DNA from: Actinomyces oris
Lineage (GTDB): Bacteria > Actinomycetota > Actinomycetes > Actinomycetales > Actinomycetaceae
Length of the DNA: 63,187 nucleotides
Direction: 5' to 3'
NCBI RefSeq assembly: GCF_001937665.1
Contig: NZ_MSKL01000010.1
Coordinates: forward strand, 1-63,187
Shown here in pieces: positions 58,272-63,187 of this stretch. The translations under genes and the position numbers were made by a program. The notes below the pieces were generated by a model that was not told the origin of the DNA, ran no database searches, and worked only from the letters and a program-made list of their open reading frames with translations. Each line of letters begins with the position of its first letter. Position 1 is the stretch's first letter.

Positions 58272-58904
58272 CACCTGATAGACCTCGTCGAAGGGTAGGC
58301 GCGGGTTGCGCTCCTGGTAGGCGTCCGGTCCTGGGTGACCGACGTTGATGACCAGCAGCACCTCCACATCCTGACCGGCGAAGAACTCGGTCGCCAACGC
58401 CTCGGCATCATCGCCGTTCATGGGGCCGGCTGCCAGTCCGACGGCGCGAATCGCCTGGATGACGTAGGCCGTCTGAATCAGTGCTGAGGCGCGTGCCCAT
58501 CGTGCCCGCATCTCCGCCCCGCCATCCTCCAGCAGCCGCTGGTAGCGCTCGGCGCGCGGGTGCAGCCGCGGTAGGGACCCGACGAAGGACCGATCGGCTG
58601 CGCAGACGAGGGTAAGAGGCGCCCCCGCGGCCTGTTCGCGATTGCCGCTGGGAAGACAGGGCAGTAGCCGTTCCCGGGCTGCCGCCGACTGGATGGCTAC
58701 CACTCTCAACGGCTGGGCGTTGACCGCCGTCGGCGCCCACTTGGCCAGGTCGTGGATCGCCCGCAGCTGGGCGCCGGTCACCGGCTCGTCGGTGAAGGTA
58801 TACGCGGTGCGTGCCCCGCTGAACAGCAGCGAGGCGTCGGACTCGGTCAGGACGGACTCGCCGGGCACGGGGCCCGGAACCGGAACGGGGGAGACGACTG
58901 CCAT
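58266..58904 (-). CDS. Nitroreductase family oxidoreductase (RutE/HadB-like)
   Basis: A 212-residue flavin oxidoreductase. Family segments in order are ARTAYTFTDEPVTGAQLRAIHDLAKWAPTAVNAQPLRVV (the FMN-binding region), SALIQTAYVIQAIRAVGLAAGPMNGDDA, and VLLVINVGHPGPDAYQERNPRLPFDEV. The P-M-N-G-D and the final N-P-R-L-P-F-D-E-V are typical of malonic semialdehyde reductase RutE and relatives. The natural substrate cannot be told. The ATG at 58904 is preferred; an upstream ATG at 58955 adds an unlikely Pro/Arg-rich leader. No pyrimidine-degradation genes adjoin it. It converges on vapC with a small overlap. Confidence 0.88.
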   Translation of the reverse strand: MAVVSPVPVPGPVPGESVLTESDASLLFSGARTAYTFTDEPVTGAQLRAIHDLAKWAPTAVNAQPLRVVAIQSAAARERLLPCLPSGNREQAAGAPLTLVCAADRSFVGSLPRLHPRAERYQRLLEDGGAEMRARWARASALIQTAYVIQAIRAVGLAAGPMNGDDAEALATEFFAGQDVEVLLVINVGHPGPDAYQERNPRLPFDEVYQVL

Positions 58905-59360
58905 GCCCCGATTGAAGCACGTGTCGTCTCCCCTGGGCGGAGGTCGTCCCGACAAGGCAGCCTTGCTGTCCCCCGCCCTTGCTCACCTCGACCTCCTGGC
59001 TCAGGTCTCGCAGTGGCTCTCCGTCGCGGAGTCGATCCGCGCGGTGGCGGAGAGTGTGTGCTGTGAGGGCCTGGGCCTGGCTGATCAAGAAGTAGCCGTT
59101 CTTCTTGATGGAAGGGTGAGGTTCCGGGCCGAGCGCCGCAGGGAATGAGGCAGGAAGTATGGATGAGAATGCCGCTCCTGGCGCTCGGCCTGATTGTGGT
59201 TGTCGGCATCGCCTCCTCGTGTTCTGGTGCTGACGCGGCGCGTCGGGCGCCGTCCGCAGTGAAGCGGTTGAGGACAAGGCAACCGAAGCCGTTGTTGCGA
59301 GGGTGTTGGCGCAAACGCTTATGCTCCCGCAACGCCCGGGCGGGGTGGCGGGGAGTCGTT
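58905..59360. other. Intergenic region with hairpin and signal-like frame
   Basis: 456 bases. A perfect stem-loop lies at 59084-59109. A plus-strand frame starting near 59160 begins like a lipoprotein signal (MPLLALGLIVVVGIASSC) but then runs antisense through the CPBP gene without any domain; it may be the start of a decayed gene. No supported gene. Confidence 0.45.
59084..59109. terminator. Stem-loop between two genes
   Basis: ATCAAGAAG and CTTCTTGAT form a perfect 9-bp stem with an 8-base loop. It is 275 bases downstream of the CPBP stop on the minus strand, so a terminator role is unsure. Confidence 0.4.
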
Positions 59361-60146
59361 TCAGTACAGGAGGAGGGGCAGGAAGGCGCTGAGGTTGTTG
59401 AGGCAGTGGATGCTCGCCGGGTAGAGCAGGTTGCGGTCGGTCTTGACATAGAGCAGCCCGCAGCTGAGCCCGAAGAAGGCGTGCGGGATGACGCTCAGTA
59501 CCTCGGAGAGCGCGAACGAGTGCATGTGCAGCGCACCGAACAGGACGCTGGAGACGACAACGGCCACCCAGGTCGGCGCGAAACGCTCGATGAGCCCAAT
59601 GAGGAGTTGGCGGAAGAACATCTCCTCCACAATCGGCCCCACGATCCCGAGCACGACGACGATGACGATCGGCGGGAACATCCGCGTGGCTTCGCCAATG
59701 CTGGAGTCGTTCTGCAGGGTTGCTCCGGACAGGCCGGCGAGGTTGAGCAGGGCAGAGGACGCCAGGCCTCCGACGAGCTCGATGACCAAGGTGGCGAGTC
59801 CGCCCACGATGAGAGCGAGGACGGCCCGCCGCTTACGGGCCGCTACCTGACGGGCGGCCTGGGCCAGCGGGTGGCGGAAGACGACGCAGCCGACGGCGAA
59901 GAGAGCGATGTAGAGCGCGAGGCCGGTTGCGGGGCCGGCGTCCCCGGGGATGAGAAAGTGGCCGAGGTGGAGGGGGAAGAAGAAGGCGTAGACGCTTGTG
60001 AAGATGACCAGCGCGACGGTGCTCAGTCGGTCGGGCCGGGTGCTCGCGGTCGGAGTCGAGACCGGAGCGGGGGCCGACGGCGCAGGATCTGGTGCCCCGG
60101 AGGCGGTCGGCGTCTGCTGGGACAGGGACGTGCGGGAGGTGCTCAT
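59361..60146 (-). CDS. CPBP family intramembrane metalloprotease
   Basis: A 261-residue membrane protein of the CAAX-protease/Abi (CPBP) family. After a Pro/Ser-rich N-terminal 40 residues there are seven or eight hydrophobic segments. The motifs for the catalytic Glu and His residues are present: GPIVEEMFFRQ near residue 170 and FGALHMHSF near 205, with a third His-containing segment SIHCLNNLSAF near the C terminus. Bacterial members process small peptides or provide bacteriocin self-immunity in some systems. No peptide gene adjoins it here, so no role is claimed. It is a single-gene unit on the minus strand. Confidence 0.88.
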   Translation of the reverse strand: MSTSRTSLSQQTPTASGAPDPAPSAPAPVSTPTASTRPDRLSTVALVIFTSVYAFFFPLHLGHFLIPGDAGPATGLALYIALFAVGCVVFRHPLAQAARQVAARKRRAVLALIVGGLATLVIELVGGLASSALLNLAGLSGATLQNDSSIGEATRMFPPIVIVVVLGIVGPIVEEMFFRQLLIGLIERFAPTWVAVVVSSVLFGALHMHSFALSEVLSVIPHAFFGLSCGLLYVKTDRNLLYPASIHCLNNLSAFLPLLLY

Positions 60147-60497
60147 GGCCGGAAGTGTGGGGCGTCCGGCTCGTGAGCGGCATCGCCCCGGCGGCCTAAC
60201 CCAGCGGCGTGCGTCAGACCCTGGTCCGTCAGACTCCGGTTCGACTCCCTAAGCCTCGCTGAGCTGCCTGAGCGCGTGTGTGGTCGGCTGTCGTGGGGCT
60301 GGAAGACTGCGCACTAAGCGTAAAAATAGGGGACAATTGTCAAGCAACCGCGCTTCAATTTCTACTCCCAGTAATAGTGAAAAATGTGTGTATCAATGCG
60401 ATTGCATTTTATGGCTGCGTGAGTTATTACTGCGCCTGGAGTGCTTCAATTCTATCGGCTAGCCGCCCACCATCCCTTCTCCTGACTCGAGGCTCTC
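60147..60497 (+). other. AT-rich upstream region of Excalibur gene 1
   Basis: 351 bases. From about 60310 to 60470 the DNA is AT-rich with several possible -10 boxes (for example TATCGG and TAATAG). A tRNA T-arm-like GGTTCGACTCC at 60238 has no matching acceptor or anticodon arms. No gene is seen. Confidence 0.45.
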
Positions 60498-61043
60498 GTG
60501 AACGCGCCTTTTTTGTCCCCTATTCCTCCCATATTTTCCCGCTCGTCTGTTTTATTAGTGTCTTCCTCGACATCGAGACGGCGGGGGCTGCTGAGGACCT
60601 CGGCTCCCGTGCTCCTCGCTCTGGTTCTTGGCGTCGGGCTCGCCGGCTGCGACGACATCGCCAGCACCAGCAGTGATGCTCCGTCGTCAGCTGCGCCGAC
60701 TGAATCCCAGCAGGATGCCGGTAGCGGCGACTCCACTGGTTCCGAGGAGACACCGGCCGAAGAGCCTGCTGAGGAGCCTGTCGCTGAGCCGACGGAGGAC
60801 TCCTCCGGTTGGAGCGGCTGGTTCGGCGGCTCGGATTCAGGGGAGGGCTCCAAGTCGGAGGCGAACTCTGAGTCGGAGTCTCAGAAGAAGTCGGAGTCAG
60901 AACCGGAGCCGCAGAAGGAGTTCTACTCCAACTGCAAGGAGGCCAAGGCGGCTGGCGTGGCACCGATGTACGAGGGTGATCCTGGTTACCGGCCCGAGCT
61001 GGACCGCGATAAGGACGGCACCGCCTGCGATAAGAACGGGTAA
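60498..61043 (+). CDS. Excalibur-domain lipoprotein 1
   Basis: A 181-residue secreted lipoprotein. The N-terminal 50 residues contain a long basic leader and a hydrophobic core ending in lipobox LAGC (Cys51). A Ser/Glu-rich low-complexity spacer of about 85 residues follows. The C-terminal Excalibur domain reads FYSNCKEAKAAG...GDPGYRPELDRDKDGTACDKNG, with the D-x-D-x-D-G calcium-loop and two cysteines. The family binds calcium at the cell surface. GAGG precedes the GTG by six bases. It has a tandem paralogue 140 bases downstream with the same architecture but a different spacer. Confidence 0.87.
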   Translation: MNAPFLSPIPPIFSRSSVLLVSSSTSRRRGLLRTSAPVLLALVLGVGLAGCDDIASTSSDAPSSAAPTESQQDAGSGDSTGSEETPAEEPAEEPVAEPTEDSSGWSGWFGGSDSGEGSKSEANSESESQKKSESEPEPQKEFYSNCKEAKAAGVAPMYEGDPGYRPELDRDKDGTACDKNG

Positions 61044-61186
61044 GGCCTGGTTGTTGCTGCAGTGAGCCGCTGTCGGTTCACGCCACTCCAAGCTTTGTCC
61101 ATAGGTGTCCGGTCATGTCGCGTCGAGTGCTATGTGGCATGACGTGGGACAACGTGTTGTCTTTTGTTTTTCTTGGTGAGGTTCTT

Positions 61187-61765
61187 ATGAAGAATTTGCT
61201 TGTTCGTCCTGGTTCTCTACTTTCGCCCCGCGCTGGGGGCAGCCGGCCGGGGGTGCTGATGTCGGGTCGCCAGAGGAAGGCGGTGAGGTCGGCGTCTGCG
61301 GCCCTGGCCATGGCGGCCTGCGCCGGTCTGGCCGGGTGCGGGGTTCCGTCCGTGGCTGATGATGCGGGCTCGCCGGCACCGGCGCCTTCGCCGATGGCGA
61401 CTGCTTCGGCGTCGCCGTCTCCTACTCCGACTCCGTCCCCCACTCCGACCCCGACGCCGAGTCCCACCCCGACGCCTACGCCGACGCCCACGCCGTCACC
61501 GAGTCCGACGACGCAGGCCCCGACCCCCGAGCCCTCGACGCCGCCTGAGACGCAGGAGCCCGAGCCGACGCCGGAGGCGGATACGCAGGGTGGCGGTGGT
61601 GGGGCGGCTCCCGCACCCGCTCCGGAGCCGAAGCAGGAGAGCACGTACTACCCCAACTGCAAGGCCGCGAAGGCAGCAGGTGCTGCTCCCTTGTACCGAG
61701 GTGATCCTGGGTATCGCGAGGACCTGGATCGAGACGAGGATGGCGTCGCCTGTGAGATCAAGTAA
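61187..61765 (+). CDS. Excalibur-domain lipoprotein 2
   Basis: A 192-residue lipoprotein paralogous to the previous gene. From the ATG at 61187 the lipobox cysteine (GLAGC) is again residue 51, which supports this start over 61115 or 61259; GGTGAGG lies upstream. The spacer is Pro/Thr/Ser-rich (repeated PTPTPSP units, residues 75-125) and then Pro/Glu-rich, a typical cell-wall-spanning linker. The Excalibur domain is YYPNCKAAKAAG...GDPGYREDLDRDEDGVACEIK. The pair probably arose by duplication and linker divergence. Confidence 0.87.
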   Translation: MKNLLVRPGSLLSPRAGGSRPGVLMSGRQRKAVRSASAALAMAACAGLAGCGVPSVADDAGSPAPAPSPMATASASPSPTPTPSPTPTPTPSPTPTPTPTPTPSPSPTTQAPTPEPSTPPETQEPEPTPEADTQGGGGGAAPAPAPEPKQESTYYPNCKAAKAAGAAPLYRGDPGYREDLDRDEDGVACEIK

Positions 61766-61823
61766 GGCTCCGTTGACGCCTGCCGTCTAGAACAGTGGGC
61801 GTGAGTCTTCCACCTGCTCCGTA

Positions 61824-61861
61824 TGCTTCGTTCGCAACGTTCAGGCGTGGCGAACGAAGCA
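61824..61861. terminator. 12-bp perfect hairpin after Excalibur gene 2
   Basis: TGCTTCGTTCGC and GCGAACGAAGCA form a perfect 12-bp stem with a 14-base loop, about 60 bases after the stop. No U tract follows. Likely a 3' end structure. Confidence 0.5.
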
Positions 61862-62489
61862 CATTGGGTTGGAGTCGCCGATGGGGCCATGTTTGAGACA
61901 TGTGATGTTTGCTCACATCATGCGAGTTGAGATGGTGCGATGTGAGCGGAGAAGGACTACGTCCGGATAGATCCTGCTGGTCAGCAAACGCTGTATGCCT
62001 GGCAGGCTGACAAGGCCGCTGAAGACCGTGAGGATTATTCGTAAGGTGCCCTGAATGTTTTATTGCAACTGTGTATTCTTAAGCAAGATGGTGACTTGGT
62101 CCTAAAGGTCTTTGGTGATCAAAATAATTCAATCAGAAAACGAATCTACATTGTGAATAGCAGGACGAGAATCCCCACTTTGAGGTTGTGGGCTTGTGCG
62201 AGGCGATCCGCAATATGGGGCACTCTGCCGGTGTGGGGGCGAGTATCGGGCCTGCTCCTATGCGTACGCCTGACCGTGACCTACCTGAGGCACAACCTGC
62301 CCAGGAAATGCTCGGGGGAGTATACGGCGTTTATGGTAAGCAGTGTGGGAGCGATGGTGGTTGTAGCAGTGGTTCCACACCGCGACGCCGTGGCGGCGCT
62401 GCTGCTCTGAGGTTTACTCCTGTATAAGCAACAAAAGCACCGGACTGAACGTCCAGGTTGCCTGCACACTTGCGAGTTTCCTGCAAAGG
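61862..62489 (+). other. Decaying region with gene fragments
   Basis: Lower-GC DNA. At 61939-62040 a short frame reads AEKDYVRIDPAGQQTLYAWQ... and stops, without a start. At 62188-62427 a GTG-started frame of 79 residues (GLCEAIRNMGHSAGVGASIG...) has no recognised family. Both look like fragments of lost genes. Confidence 0.45.
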
Positions 62490-62835
62490 GGATGGACGTG
62501 CCCACCGCCGAGGCTCTGCGCCGATCCAGCCTGCTCGACGTGCCCACCAGCGACCTCCCGGACGGGGTGTCACCGCCGCAGTACATCGCCGACAAGGGGT
62601 ACGTTGGGCCGGAAATAATCGCCTCGAAGAGAATACCTGCACTCATCCGCTCCGTTCTGACGACCAGATCTACGAAAAGACCATCAGAGCATGTCCGCTA
62701 CAAGATCGAACGAGTCGGCGCCAACACTCAGGAATTGGCGCACCCTATAGGCTAGGTACAAGACCACTAGACACTTTCTCGGTAACCATCAGGATAGTCT
62801 TCGAAGTTATTCAAATATACCTCATGAATGAGTCA
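62490..62835 (+). pseudogene. Broken IS5-type DDE transposase fragment
   Basis: One frame reads TAEALRRSSLLDVP, PPQYIADKGYVGPEII and RYKIERVGAN, the middle and end of a DDE_Tnp_4-type transposase of the IS5 superfamily. The family sequence then continues in another frame as RPLDTFSVTIRIVFEVIQIYLMNES, matching the usual Y-R-R-P-L-x-T-F-x-x-T-I-x-A-V ending. At least one frameshift and missing N-terminal coding make it inactive. No inverted ends were identified. Confidence 0.7.
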
Positions 62836-63187
62836 CAGGCAACGAAAAAGTTGGCGGATAAGAGTGGCTGAGGAGGTTTGACAAAGAGCGACATCTCACT
62901 TGAAACACATCAGGGGCGGTGACGTGCTTTGATAAGGCCCGTTCACGATATTCCCTCTCCTGGCGCTGGGCTGGGGAACAGGACAAGGCTCACACGCCGA
63001 CGTCCAGATCGCTCAGGAAGCGGAGGACCTGGGGTTTGGAGACCGGCTCTATTAGAAGGACAACCGCCATCTGCTCAAAGTCCTGATATCCGCCGATATC
63101 GTCGCCCAGGTCCGGGCGGATATAGGTGCCGTGTAGGGCCTATATCCGCAGCATAGAGCACTTGGCCTCCACCAACCGACACCGCGT
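62836..63187. other. Window end, no supported gene
   Basis: About 350 bases with short frames only. A 33-residue stretch near 63053-63136 (KDNRHLLKVLISADIVAQVRADIGAV) looks protein-like but lacks context. A strong hairpin lies at 63116-63149. Confidence 0.4.
63116..63149. repeat. 11-bp perfect inverted repeat
   Basis: GCGGATATAGG and CCTATATCCGC pair perfectly around a 12-base loop. There is no U tract. It could be an operator, a terminator stem or an element end. Confidence 0.5.

Noticed and set aside
59145-60176. Plus-strand lipoprotein gene
   Set aside because: It begins with a plausible signal sequence, but the rest is antisense to the CPBP protease gene and low-complexity; at most a remnant.
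60230-60255. tRNA-like T-arm GGTTCGACTCC
   Set aside because: No matching D arm, anticodon arm or seven-base acceptor stem can be built around it.
61400-61560. PTPTPSP-coding repeats as a DNA repeat array
   Set aside because: The repeats are in frame and explained by a Pro/Thr-rich linker in a secreted lipoprotein.

Overview
The window looks like chromosomal DNA from a high-GC actinobacterium, most likely an Actinomyces-type member of the Actinomycetaceae. This is an inference from codon bias and gene families, not from a database search. Pointers are very GC-rich codons, many Tat- or lipobox-type exported proteins, DUF4244/TadE-like pilus genes, Excalibur lipoproteins, a GPP34 protein, YbjN proteins, an anaerobic ribonucleotide reductase (nrdDG), and type II toxin-antitoxin modules with short or no leaders. 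No rRNA, tRNA or CRISPR array was found.

Layout. 0-2.3 kb: a minus-strand run of a YdcF-like membrane protein, a TetR regulator with a clear palindromic operator, and a small hypothetical protein. 2.3-5.3 kb: a gene-poor, AT-richer island with an IS-end remnant, a small cationic membrane protein and a strongly G/T-skewed tract. 5.3-9.6 kb: a TPP riboswitch followed by thiBPQ, the thiamine/TPP uptake transporter, with coupled starts. 10.6-17.1 kb: a co-directional set of unknown function (zinc-ribbon protein, disordered protein, two YbjN proteins, 1014-residue repeat protein). 17.4-25 kb: Xi-type glutathione transferase homologue, DUF4921 GalT-like protein, a vapBC pair with a frameshifted toxin, a cation/proton antiporter, a reductase/epimerase with a divergent TetR, and a GPP34 protein. 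25.3-40.8 kb: a SWIM-SNF2 helicase, a partial tad (pilus) gene set, a heterodimeric ABC exporter, an Lhr/YprA-type helicase, and a divergently transcribed, lower-GC Upf1-like SF1 helicase. 41-44.7 kb: histidine kinase, membrane-anchored alpha/beta hydrolase and response regulator in one run. 44.8-50.4 kb: three exported hydrolases on the minus strand. 50.5-58.3 kb: a DUF559/AbiEi-like gene with a duplicated 3' end, nrdD with NrdR boxes, a relE and ribbon-helix-helix pair inserted between nrdD and nrdG, a small hypothetical, a GH16 lipoprotein, and a phd-vapC module. 58.3-63.2 kb: nitroreductase, CPBP protease, two tandem Excalibur lipoproteins, then decaying DNA with a broken IS5-type transposase.

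The most unusual features are structural. Four intergenic regions between 17.1 and 29.3 kb carry a large dyad-symmetric array of GGGGAC boxes. The boxes are spaced 19, 20 and 19 bases apart, four on each side of a centre, and every copy lies just after the 3' end of a plus-strand gene. A second dispersed repeat (about 70-110 bp, able to form a long hairpin) has four copies, and an 18-base palindrome has three. The relE/antitoxin pair inside the nrd operon has reversed gene order, and the antitoxin has its own palindrome-overlapped promoter that would also drive nrdG.
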